Assembly: GCA_033557465.1 (NCBI GenBank)
Contig: CM066031.1
Coordinates: 1,442,556,163 to 1,442,620,162 of the forward strand
From: Ichthyophis bannanicus
Lineage: Eukaryota; Chordata; Amphibia; Gymnophiona; Ichthyophiidae
Direction of reading: 5' to 3'
Length of the DNA: 64,000 nucleotides
Position numbers and translations under genes: made by a program. This document shows, in pieces, positions 40,252 through 50,401 of this stretch. The notes beneath the pieces were generated by a model. The model worked only from the letters and a program-made list of their open reading frames with translations, had not been told where the DNA came from and ran no database searches. Every line of letters starts with the position of its first letter. The first letter of the stretch is position 1.

Positions 40252-42470
40252 TTGCATTCCAGGAAGAAGGACTTGAGAGCCCTGAAGAAGGACAATGACT
40301 ATTGCTTCTTGGAGCAGCTGGTTCATGAACCGACAAGAGGAGGAGCCATTTTGGACCTAGTCCTTAGTGGAACACAAGATCTGGTACAAGAGATAAGGGT
40401 GTTGGGGCCACTTGGCAATAGTGATCATAGCATGATCGGGTTTGATTTAATAAATGGAGGAAGGACGGTAAGGAAATCCACAGTAGTACCTTTTAACTTT
40501 CAAAAAGAAGACTATGATAAAATGAGGGAAATAGTTAAGAAAAAACTAAAAGGAGCAGTTGCAAAGGTTAAAGATTTACATCAAGCATGAGTATCATTTG
40601 AAAATACTATCTTGGAAGCCCAGACCAGCTATATTCTATGCTTTAAGAAAAGTGGAAGGAAGTCCAAAAAACTGCCAGCATGGTCTAAAGGCGAGGTCAG
40701 AGAGGCTGTTGTTCTTTGCAGAAATGGAAAAAGGAGCCAAATGATGAAAACTGTAAACAACATAAGCACTGGCAAGTTAGATACAAGGCATTGATAAGGC
40801 AGGCAAAGAGAGAATTTGAGAAGAAGTTTGCTGTGGAAGCGGAAACTCAAAGACTTTTCAAGTGCATTCGTAGCAAAAAAATCTGTGGCAGAGTCAGTTG
40901 GACCATTAGATGATAGAGGGGTAAAAGGAGCACTAAGAGGGACAAGGCTCTAGCAGAGAGACTGAATGAATTCTTTGCTTCAGTCTTTACTGAAGAAGAT
41001 GTAAGGAAGTTACCAATGACTGAAATGGTATTTAAAGGTGATGCATCGGAAGAATTGAAAGAAATATTGATACACCGAGAAGATGTATTAACTGAAGAAT
41101 AGCAAATCATCTGGACCAGATGGTATACATCCAAGGGTGTTTAAAGAACTGAAATATGAAACTGCAGACCTACTATTAGTAATCTGGGAACTATCATTAA
41201 AATCATCTGTAATACCTGAAGATTGGAGGATGGCCAATGTAACGCCAATTTTTAAAAAGGGTTCCAGGGGTGATCCGGGAAACTACAGACTGGAAAGCCT
41301 GATGTCAGTAACGGAAAAAACGGTAGAAACCATTATAAAAAACAAAATTACTGAACATGTAGACAGTCACGGCTTAATGGGAGACAGTCAGCATGGCTTT
41401 AGCCAAGGTAGGTCTCGTCTTACTAATCTGTTATGTATTTTTGAAGGTGTGAATAAACAGGTAGACAAAGATGAGTCGGTTGATATAGTGTACCTGGATT
41501 TTCAGAAAGCCTTTGACAATGTCTCTCATGAGAGACTCTTGGCGAAATTAAAAAGTCATGTGATAGGAGGCAGTGTACTATTGTGGATCAGGAACTGGTT
41601 AAAAGATAGAAAGCAGAGTAGCAGCACTAAATGGCCAATTTTCCCAGAGGAGAAAGGTGAATAGTGGAGTACCCCAGGGATCGGTGCTGGGTCCGCTGCT
41701 TTTTAAACGTATTCATAAATGACCTGGAAATGGGAATAGTGTGTGAGGTAATCAAATTTGCAGATGACACAAAATTATTCAAATTTGTTAAAACCCAGGA
41801 GGATTGTGAAAAATTGCAAGAGGACCTTGATAAATTGAAAGACCGGGCATCCAAATGGCAGATGAAATTTTAATGTGGAAAAGTGCAAAGTTATGCACCT
41901 AGGAAAGAACAACCCAAACCATAGTTACATGATGCAAGGTTCTACGTTATGAACCACCACTCAGGAAAAATATTTAGGCGTCATCGTGGATAACATGTTG
42001 AAACCCTCCACCCAGTGTGCAGCAACGGCTAAGAAAGCAAACAGAATGCTAGGAATCATAAAGAAAGGAATGGAGAATAAAACAAAGGATATTATAAAGC
42101 CTCTGTATCATTCCATGATGCGACCGCACCTTGAATATTGTGTGCAATTTTGGTCGCCCTATCTTAAAAAGGATATATGTGGTCTTTTTCTGTCATCATG
42201 TTTCTATGTTTCTATTGGACTGTTGTAGTTGTTGTTATGGAAGGACAGACTAGATAGGCCATGTGGTCTTTTTCTGTCATCATGTTTCTATGTTTCTATA
42301 TAGCATTATTAAAAAACTACAGAGCAGAGCCACCAAAATGGTAAAGGTGATGAAAGGATACCCCTATGAGGAGAGGCTAAAAAGGTTAGGACTCTTCAAC
42401 CTGGAAAAGAGGTGGCTGAGGGGAGATATGATAGAGGTCTATAAATGAATGAATGGAGTGGAACGGGTAA
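40252..42470 (+). pseudogene. CR1 endonuclease-reverse transcriptase, broken
   Basis: Endonuclease C-terminus at 40252-40590. The finger and palm region follows at 41137-41664: IPEDWRMANVTPIFKKGSRG, QHGFSQGRSRLTNLL, VDIVYLDFQKAFDNVSHERL with the first catalytic Asp. The active site is in IKFADDTKLFKFV (41664-41873) with an intact ADD. Then MLGIIKKGMENKTKDI, LYHSMMRPHLEYCVQFWSP, and after a small insertion RATKMVKVMKGYPYEERLKR and LGLFNLEKRWLRGDMIEVYK. Frameshifts divide these blocks. Confidence 0.88.
42175..42301 (+). mobile_element. Short CR1/L3-like 3' end inserted in the CR1 element
   Basis: The insert contains GTGGTCTTTTTCTGTCATCA and TGTTTCTATGTTTCTAT twice, separated by about 60 bp with GGACAGACTAGATAGGCCAT. 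Its 3' end matches the end style of CR1/L3 LINEs. It interrupts the CR1 frame between GGATATA and GCATTATT and is flanked by ATATA-like bases, a possible short target duplication. Confidence 0.65.
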
Positions 42471-42842
42471 ACATAGATTGATTGTTTACATCATCAGAAT
42501 ATAGAAAGATTAGGGGACATGCAATGAAGCTACAGGGTAAACTAAGGCTAGTAAGAGAAAATATTTTTTCACTCAATGTGTAATCAAACTCTGGAGTTTG
42601 TTACCGGAGGATGTAGTAAAAGCTGTTAGCGTAGCTGAGTTTAAAAAAGGTTTTGGACAAGTTCTTGAAGGAAAGGTCCATAAACCATTATTATAGGGGA
42701 CCCAGGAAATCCACTGTTTGCCCCAATACAAGTATTGTGGAACCTGTGTTCTTTGGGGAAACTGCTAGATTGGCCACTGTTGGAAACAGGATACTGGGCC
42801 TGACGGACCTCGGTCTGACCCAGTATGGCATTTCTTATGTTC

Positions 42843-43163
42843 ACTTCAGAAAATGTAGACAATGTTTATAAATATTCATACCTCTTCATCCTTCTAGGGA
42901 CTCCTGTTTTCTTATGAACTCTGATTTCCTACTACCACACACCCTGCACAAGGATGGAATCACTATCATAACTAAAATGCATAATTATATCTGCTCATAA
43001 AGAGAATTTACGCACAAGTCAAACTTTGATTCAAACTGATGTTACATTACCAATCAGAAAAGACATCACTTAAGTAGAACAGATTTTTAGTATAGGTAGG
43101 GAGAATAAACCTTGGTAAAGGCCGCTATACCAGTATTCTCTTAGAAGCAAGAAAGAACCAACA
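42843..43163. other. Stretch without a gene
   Basis: No supported gene or repeat is visible between the CR1 3' end and the following inverted-repeat element. Confidence 0.5.
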
Positions 43164-44472
43164 GGCCGATGCAGAAAGCCAGCGATGAAGTGGCACACTA
43201 TAAACGCTGTACGCCTCTTTGCGGTGCACTGATAGCACACAACTTCAGCACCAGCATGCCAGAAAGGGGCTCATATGCAAAATTAGTCACGTGTTAGCCA
43301 TGTGAAAAACTTGGTACAAATGGCAGCATTAAACTGGGAGAGCAAGACAAACACATACGCATAGAAGTCTGTATGCTCTCCCAGAGAAATAGGGGCACCG
43401 CGTGGTTAATTTGCATATGCGCCCTGACAGTATTTTGATGACATTGGGGGCTTTCCTCAATACCTGCATCATCTGAGTAGTAGTGCCAAACTTCCAAGCA
43501 ATGGAGAAGCCCCCAATGCCATTAAAATACTGTCGGAGGCACCGAAAGCAAATCGTTGGTGGCCCAGCAACCTAGATCCCCTCAGCCGCCCAACAAAAAA
43601 TAAGTCTGGTGGCCTAGCGGCCCTAAACCCCAATATGGAGCACTACCATATTGGAAAAATGGCAGCGTCTGGCCTTGCACGGTGCATCTTGGGATGCACC
43701 GACTGGGTTAGACTGCCATTTAGAAAATGTATTATATAGCAGTCTGACCCCACCTGGTGCATCTCAGGATGCAACCTGTGAGGCTAAGTGTCGCCATTTT
43801 TCAGGATGGCGGCCCAGGAGCAGGAGCACATGGGCAGCGTTCTGCTCCTTTGTGAAAGCACCAGGAGGGGGGTGAGAGACTGCTAGACCACCAGGCTTAT
43901 TTTTAGTTCGGCATATGGGGGGGTGGAAATCGGGGCTGCTGGGCCACCAGGCTTATTGTTTTAGTTGGGTGGGGGGGGGGAGGAAATCAAGACCACTGAG
44001 CCACCAGGGATTTGCTGTCGAGGGCACCAGCCCCTAACAGTATTCTGACAGCATCGGGGACTTTCTCCGATGCCTGTATCATCTGAGGGGGAAGTGGGAG
44101 GAAGTATAACGCTCCCCCCTCAGATTTTCCAGGCATCAGGGAAAGCCCCCGATACCATCAAAATACTATCAGGGGCACGACTAAAACATTTAAGTCACCT
44201 CAAGACCATGCGTAGAGATAGTGGTGCTAAGGCTGGTTACTAATCCTCTATGTATTTCTCTGCATCAGGTGCAAACAATATTAGCATGTCATTTTAATAT
44301 GGCTAGCTCATTTGCCTATAATTTAAATACTCTTGGCATTAATTATGCACTAGTTTTTCCTTTGCTGTTTACACATGTCCGTCTCTTTTCTACATTTGAC
44401 TGTGGCAGAAATTGTGCCTAAAAGTGGCAATTATCTGTGCTTAAAAGGTCACGCTAATTTTCTGCATCGGCC
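43164..44472. mobile_element. Putative non-autonomous DNA transposon with GGCCGATGCAGAAA ends
   Basis: The left end GGCCGATGCAGAAAGCC and the right end TTTCTGCATCGGCC are inverse over at least 14 bp. Inside there are two imperfect hairpins, at about 43415-43535 and 44030-44180. Both are built on the same sequence (ACAGTATTTTGATG, GGGGGCTTTC and their inverses), and a GTGGCC-AGC-rich block recurs between them. No transposase is visible. I could not establish a target duplication, so the class is open. Confidence 0.55.
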
Positions 44473-45194
44473 CGCTAATTTGCAAAAATATAATTGTACT
44501 TTATCAAAGACCTTAGTTAACCTTACACGCTGTTCAAACCTATTGCATTTATCACAAACTGGCTACTGCAAGCATTTGGTTGTACAAAACACATTCTATA
44601 GACAATTCATAATATATTATGTCAAAGTCTATGCTTTAGAGCTCTTCGGTCACTGGAGTTAGAAGAAAAATCTTGGAAGCCTGAAGCAGCAGCAAAAAAA
44701 TAAGAAGCTAGGGGACATCCACAATCTGGTGGCTAAACAGACAAATCTGACTTCAGAAAGCCCTACAGGTTCAGCAAAAAGCACGCATTGATTTTCAAAG
44801 AACATAAGTAAAACAACATAGGCTAACCCTCATCGATACAACACAAAACTAACCCATTTGGTGAAACTGCCCAGGTACAAATGGAATGCTTGGATACAGC
44901 ATCTGGAACCTTCACTTATCTGTCCTTGATCCTGCACCACTTCAGCCTCTTGCGCTCTTGCCTAGACTTCTTTCTGGTCCCCCGTTTCCTGAAATCCTGC
45001 TTGCCTCCTACATGTGGCCTTCTGGATACCTGAACAAGCTTCCTGGGTTCTGGCTAGAGACCTCAAGATTAAATGGTTTGGAGATGTTCTCATTCATTCA
45101 TTACCCATGTTGCTGACTGTACCGTACAGATTAGTTTAGTTGCCATTAAGTGTCATTTATAAAAAGTCAATATACCACTGGGTCTTCAGATTAT
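44473..45194. other. Stretch without a gene
   Basis: AT-rich sequence with short open frames that show no family features. No transposon was recognised. Confidence 0.5.
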
Positions 45195-45322
45195 GGGGTA
45201 TGTTTATAAAGCCACAGTAGCGGCTTCCGAGCGATATCGGAGCCACAGCCCCATTGAATTCAATGGGGCAGCAGCTCCAATATTGCTCGGAAGCTACTAC
45301 CGCTGCTTAGTAAACAAACCCC
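45195..45322. mobile_element. Short palindromic MITE
   Basis: A 128-bp palindrome. GGGGTATGTTTATAAAG at the left answers to TTAGTAAACAAACCCC at the right. Inside, CTTCCGAGCGATATCGGAGC and the centre CCCCATTGAATTCAATGGGG continue the fold. Such short palindromes are typical MITEs. No clear target duplication was found. Confidence 0.7.
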
Positions 45323-46800
45323 TAAATGTATTTTGCAATTGATGGAATTTTTGTTGGGGCATAATTCTTTCATTTTTGATGGTTATTTATATTTTTAGTA
45401 ACGTGGAACTGCTACCTGGTAGGAAAAGTATTGTATTTTTATGCATTTGTTACAATGAACTACTGTAGGAATACTTTATACATCTGACAATGGTGTCAGC
45501 ATGTCCTTTTTCAACTTCACATGAGCAAAGAAAGTTATGCATTTGAGTTTAAAAAAAATGCACACACACACAGATGGAAAGAAACAGGCAGAGTCAGCCA
45601 AAGGGAGAGTGTCAATTTTTGGAGCAAAGTGGCCGGAAAGGAGATGACCCGAAGACCTAATAGATGAAGAGTCAAGGAACCAGCGTACAGAGTAGCATGA
45701 TGCAACGAAAGGCTAAAAAGTGACACTGCTCAGATCGCCCTATCGGTCAGTTTTTCACATGTGGCTTTTATCTTCAGCCCCTGAGGCTGGAATTAAAGAG
45801 AGCACTACTACAAGACGTGGGATGAGCAGAGGAGGCGTATAAAGACTCTGGGAGAAGATGGAAGGACAGGAAGAAGAAAACAAAAACAAATAAAAGAGAA
45901 CTGCATGGACGTAGTGAAGAGGGAGATGATGTGCACTTGCCAGGGAAGTAATATACTCGCTATACACAAGCCTGCCTCCTATCCACCTCAGAAATATTTA
46001 ATCGGTGAGGAGAGATAGATAGACCGAGGTACATGCTGAGTGTATGTCACCCCTGAGGAAAAGAATGCATATAGAAATGTTGTGCATGCTACTTTGGGCA
46101 ATCCTAGTGTTTTGAGAAAACAGCATATAAAATTTTTAAAAAATAAAATATTTTACAGAGTACATTCTCCTATCTTGTTGATACTCATTACAATCATTAT
46201 TAATGACTTAGTTCCTGGACTAGACACATTACTGATATGCTTACGGAGTGGGATACGGATCTAACCCCTATTCTTTTTGTGTTATTAAAAAAACTGATAA
46301 TTTAAAAGATTATTAGGTGCTGCATGTTTGTGCATAGTAAATGTTTAGATATACTTTCTGCATACAGATTTTACTAAGTACACAAGTCTGATGAAATGAT
46401 AATTCTTCCAGCTGATTGCTATGTCAAGTGGTCACCCATGTTTTTCAGTGATATTCCAAATGATCAATTTTAGCAAAGAAGATTATGTTCCTGGGATCAA
46501 AAAGCTGATACAGCTTCAATTAAAAAAAAGAACTGAAAGGATGACTGAGATGGTAAAGAGTACTGCAATAAGAAATAATCAAAATGTTGGTGAAAACTGG
46601 GAGACTTGGATTTCTAACAAAGTTTGCTAGATAATTCAATAAAACTATCAACAAATAGAGAGTGTGTCCCTAGTAACCAAATCCTACCATTTTTTGTCGG
46701 AAGTTGTTGCCATGGGAGGTATCCCTCTCTTGAAGCGTAACTTCCCTTTTAAATTAAACTTTTAATTGAACTTCATATAAATTTACGAACAATCGTGAAA
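45323..46800. other. Stretch without a gene
   Basis: I see no gene. Around 46045-46300 the sequence (CACCCCTGAGGAAAAGAATG and following) vaguely recalls the segment found upstream of Penelope-like elements, but it is too degenerate to call. The rest is AT-rich unique sequence. Confidence 0.45.
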
Positions 46801-46809
46801 TACTGCACA

Positions 46810-47415
46810 CTTTTCAGCACCATACTGAAATTGAACTACACTGGCTCCCCATAGCAGCCCGCACAAAATACAAAATACTGACGACCACCTTCAAACTCAT
46901 CCACAGCATAGCACCATCCTTCCTCGACACCCTAATCAGATTGCAACCATCCAACAGAAACAGGAGAACCATCAATTCCAACACCCTCCACACTCCAACA
47001 GATATCAGATCAGTCAAAAAAATCACTAGTAACAGGGCTTTCTCATACACAGCACCGACACTATGGAACCAACTCCCACCCGACCTACGAGCCAGCATTG
47101 ATCTAGCCGACCTTAGAAAGAAACTAAAAACCCACCTATTTCAAAGTCATTTCAACCTGTACTAAATTCGCATGAGGGGCAACTCCCCCACAGCTCCCCA
47201 GAAACCTGTAATGTATAAATGTACATATGTAAATTATTATCCCCTTAGCTTAGAAGTAGATAATTTTCTGCGTGACGTGCTAACCTTTCGAATCTTTATG
47301 TACAAATCAAAATTATTCTGTCTTGATTCAACAGCTTTATCCATGTAATCTTCCCCGCTTCTGATCACTGGAAGGAGCGGTATACAAATGCTTGCTAAAT
47401 AAATAAAAATAAAAT
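46810..47415 (+). pseudogene. L2-type LINE 3' end
   Basis: The C-terminus of an L2-type reverse transcriptase is readable: PIAARTKYKILTTTFKLIH-like sequence at about 46850-46910, then SNRAFSYTAPTLWNQLPPDL and LADLRKKLKTHLFQSHF, ending at 47165. The 3' untranslated region ends GGAGCGGTATACAAATGCTT and AAATAAATAAAAATAAAA. It is 5'-truncated. It belongs to the same broad group as the copies at 27336 and 61435. Confidence 0.8.
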
Positions 47416-47646
47416 AAACCACAAAACACAGTACTGCGTTTGGGACCAAATTACTCCATTATGGTCCTGCATCAACACTTGATATTACTGCAAAAGCACA
47501 AAATCTTTACATTGTACTAATGAAAGCGGGGATCTATCTCACGCTCTCCAAATCGCTTGTAGTGATTCAGTCCAACGTCCTGACCCATCGAAGTATCCCA
47601 AAAAAACTTTATTTAAACACCCAAAAGCCCATCAGCTGTTGACATG

Positions 47647-48225
47647 TCACAGTAGGCTGGACCAATCCAACTCCAAATTTAATCCATTCGGTTCCACTGT
47701 TGATAGGCGAAAGATCCAAGTCTGTTCAAGCAATTGAAGTTTCTTCTCTCTATCTCCCCCTCTTGGACTTCCCGGGACATTATCTAAAACTCTCCACTTA
47801 AAATCTCCAAATGTACGTTGGAAATCCAAACAATGTTGTACTATGGGAGCAAAAGTAACTTTATTCCTCACTCGCGAAGCATGTTCCTGCAGCCGCCGTC
47901 GCACTATCCAAGTAGTGCGACCTATATAAAGTTTTTGACAGGGGCACAATAATACATATACCACGAATGATGTTAAACATGTTGTGGACCACTTCAAGAC
48001 ATGATTAAAATCTGTATTGGGAATCAACCAGTCTTTCCCTTCAATGGTCGGTGCACAAAACTCACATTTAGTGCAAGAAAAATGCCCCAAAACTGGGTTT
48101 GTAAGACCCGTCTCAGAATTGGTCAAAAATAACGTGCTACCTATCAAATTGCCAATATTGGGTCCTCTGGTATATGCAACTCGCAAAGGCTTTTGAAAAC
48201 AAGGATGTAAGGCTAGCAAATGCAA
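47647..48225 (-). pseudogene. GIY-YIG endonuclease domain of the Penelope-like element
   Basis: About 193 residues. An upstream Cys-containing linker (CTKCEFC) is followed by VVYVLLCPCQKLYIGRTTWIV, the GIY-YIG core. Then come RRRLQEHASRVRN (catalytic Arg region), VQHCLDF (His of the H-C-type linker) and a C-terminal block with EKKLQLLEQTWIFRLSTV containing the conserved Glu and Trp. The domain would cut target DNA. It is out of frame with the reverse transcriptase in this copy. Confidence 0.88.
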
Positions 48226-48309
48226 GTGTTTTTTCAGAATCTTGTGTACCTGAGTAATATTGGATATAAAGGGAAGTACACTCGTAATCTGATCATTATT
48301 CTCATCAGT

Positions 48310-49602
48310 TCATCTCCTATGGGTATCCGAACCAAATAACCATTCTCTGTGAGTAAATCGCGCTCTTGTCCAGGCTTGTTTTATTATAGAGAAAGGGTAG
48401 CCTTGATGTAACAGACGTTGCGCTAGTTCCCGAGCGTGAGAATCAAAATCGCCTATAGAAATACAAAAGCATCTCAACCTCAGAAACTGCCCATATGGCA
48501 AACCGCGTTTTAAAGCGGCCGGATGAAAGCTGGAAAAATCAAGCAAAGTGTTTCTCTGGACTTCTTTATGAAAAAGCACAGAATGCAATTTGGAACCTTC
48601 TTTGAAAATCTTTACATCCAGAAACTCCAGTTCTGAGAAATGATGATGCAATGTAAATTTCAAATGCTCCTTATGAGAGTTCAACCAATCCACAAAAGAT
48701 AATAAATTAGATTCTGTATCATTCCACAGAAAAAAAAAACCATCATCCAAAAATCGGACCCATAGCAGAACTGCTGAGAACCAGGGTGAAGAAAATACTA
48801 CCTCTGTCTCAAATTGTGCTAAATACAAAGTAGCAACTGAAGGGGCTACAGTAGCACCCATCGCGATACCATGAACCTGAAGGTAAAAATTACCACTAAA
48901 TTGAAAAAAATTCTTCGTCAACACTAAGGACAACAATTGTTGAAAAACCTCCCTCGGTGTTCTAGACGGCAAAGAAACATCCAGTTTCCCAACTACCTCC
49001 AGAGCTTCGCCTTGAGCTATGTTGGTGTATAATGCCATAACATCAAGAGAAACCAACCATGCATTATCAAAAGGGCAAGTAATGGAATCTAAGCGTTGTA
49101 AAATATGTGTTGTATCTTTAATGAAAGAGTCAACTCGCTGAGCACAAGGTTGAAGGAAAATGTCACAATATTGAGACAGAGGTTCCAAAAGCAAACCCCT
49201 GCAAGAAACTATAGGCCGACCTGGTGGTGCAACAAGAGATTTATGAATCTTCGGTACTACATAAAAACATGGTATTACAGGGTGGGAAGGTGTCAAAAAC
49301 TTAAATTCCCGTTTAGTTATCCACCCTTGATCCAAAGCCATTCGCATTAGATCTACTATTTCAGCTTGCAATTGGACAGAAGGATCCTGTGGTAACCTCT
49401 GATAATACTTCATGTCATTCAATTGCACCAAAGCAGTCTGACGATATTGTTCTACTGATTGCACCACCGTCGCACCACCTTTATCTGCTCTGCGTATTAC
49501 AATATTAGTGTTATTACGCAGATCCGATAAAGCTTCCCACTGTGATTTAGTCAGGTTATTTGAAGAGAAATTAAAAACTGTAGACTCAAGGGACTCCAGC
49601 TC
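48310..49602 (-). pseudogene. Penelope-type reverse transcriptase
   Basis: The frame is open from about 49602 to 48310. Motifs in order: NIVIRRADKGGATVV, FYVVPKIHKS, GRPIVSCRG, WLVSLDVMALYTNI with the first catalytic Asp, GIAMGATVAPSVATLYLAQF, VRFLDDGFFFLW with the DD active site, and LEFLDVKIF. These are the hallmark blocks of Penelope reverse transcriptases, which are related to telomerase. A stop at 49603-49605 cuts off the N-terminus and a frame break separates the endonuclease, so the whole protein is not made as it stands. Confidence 0.9.
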
Positions 49603-49861
49603 TCAAAGAACTACATTCTGATATGTCAAAATAAATGGATCGACCACCTCCGGGGAATCCATTTGGACGGTAAACGTACTACAGAATTGTCGTCTACAAA
49701 TGGATGCGTGGCACAAAAATGTGTAACTTGTAATTTCCGAAAAAATTTATATAAGGCTAAGCGCAGCTGGAAAGGTCAATAATGAACTCGCGGTACGAAA
49801 GAAAGGCCTTTATTTAGCACTGCTTCCTGAGCAGCAGACAATGGCTGAGCTGAAATATTAA

Positions 49862-50401
49862 TCACTGCAGTTTGGATCGAGTTCTGGTCACCGGCCCCTG
49901 AGGTTCGACTTGAGGTTCCAAAAAACCTTCCGGGGGTCTCCGACCTCGACCTCTGCCTCGCCGGCCTCGATGAAAAAACTGTTCCTGCTGAAAAGTCTGT
50001 GCATAATTAGCTCGACCCCGACGAGATGTCTTAAAGTCCGTAGAACTACCTTCCTCGGAATCTTCCTCTGAAGATGTAGTAAAAGTCACCAATTTACTTT
50101 GTATAGGTAATTTCTTCGACCAGGTGTAAACCTGATCTAAATCATAATCTTTTTGATCTCGATTAAATTTCTTGACTTTAATTGATTTCACATAATCCCG
50201 AAACTGGTCCAGCTGAGATGTCATGTCAGCTAACTGAGACTGGAAACAATCTTGTTGTAATAGACTTTGGATATCCAGATAATTCAATAAAACAAAATCA
50301 ATGTTTAAGGAATACTTAAAACATTTTAAAGGCTGATCTGTTGTGGAGGGTTTTAATTGATGAGGGTACCAAAAAAAAAAAAACCCCAAACACACACACA
50401 C
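49862..50401 (-). pseudogene. N-terminal part of the Penelope-like polyprotein
   Basis: An open stretch with YLDIQSLLQQDCF, DQFRDYVKSIKVKKF and YTWSKKLPIQSK, an acidic Ser/Glu patch, then an Arg/Gly-rich segment (FFHRGRRGRGRGRR). The position upstream of reverse transcriptase suggests it is the amino-terminal part of the same protein. No enzyme domain is seen. The right end runs into a poly-A and CA-rich tract at 50370-50402. Confidence 0.6.

Larger units (their letters stand above)
40245..42842 (+). mobile_element. CR1-type LINE, 5'-truncated
   Basis: A plus-strand non-LTR element beginning inside the endonuclease (DYCFLEQLVHEPTRGGAILD, NSDHSMIGFDLI). It continues through a broken reverse transcriptase and a 3' end with CTGACGGACCTCGGTCTGAC, CCAGTATGGCATTTCTTATG and TTC, the characteristic CR1 3' region. 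A 5'-truncated start near 40245 fits target-primed insertion. A short CR1/L3-like tail insertion lies at about 42175-42301. Frames are interrupted, so it is inactive. Confidence 0.88.
47500..50401 (-). mobile_element. Penelope-like retroelement with GIY-YIG endonuclease
   Basis: A minus-strand element with an Arg/Gly-rich upstream frame (49862-50401), a Penelope-type reverse transcriptase (48310-49602) and a GIY-YIG endonuclease (47647-48225). The order reverse transcriptase then GIY-YIG is diagnostic for Penelope-like elements; the Neptune or Poseidon groups are the likely relatives. The endonuclease is separated from reverse transcriptase by a frame disruption of about 85 bp. The exact outer ends are not clear. 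It is damaged but not old. Confidence 0.88.

Noticed and set aside
45530..45970. Small secreted-like proteins on the minus strand
   Set aside because: Leu-rich short frames in low-complexity sequence with no family match, promoter or splice context.
46040..46264. Possible 5' end of another Penelope-like element
   Set aside because: Only a vague resemblance to sequence near Penelope element ends; no coding blocks nearby on the plus strand support it.
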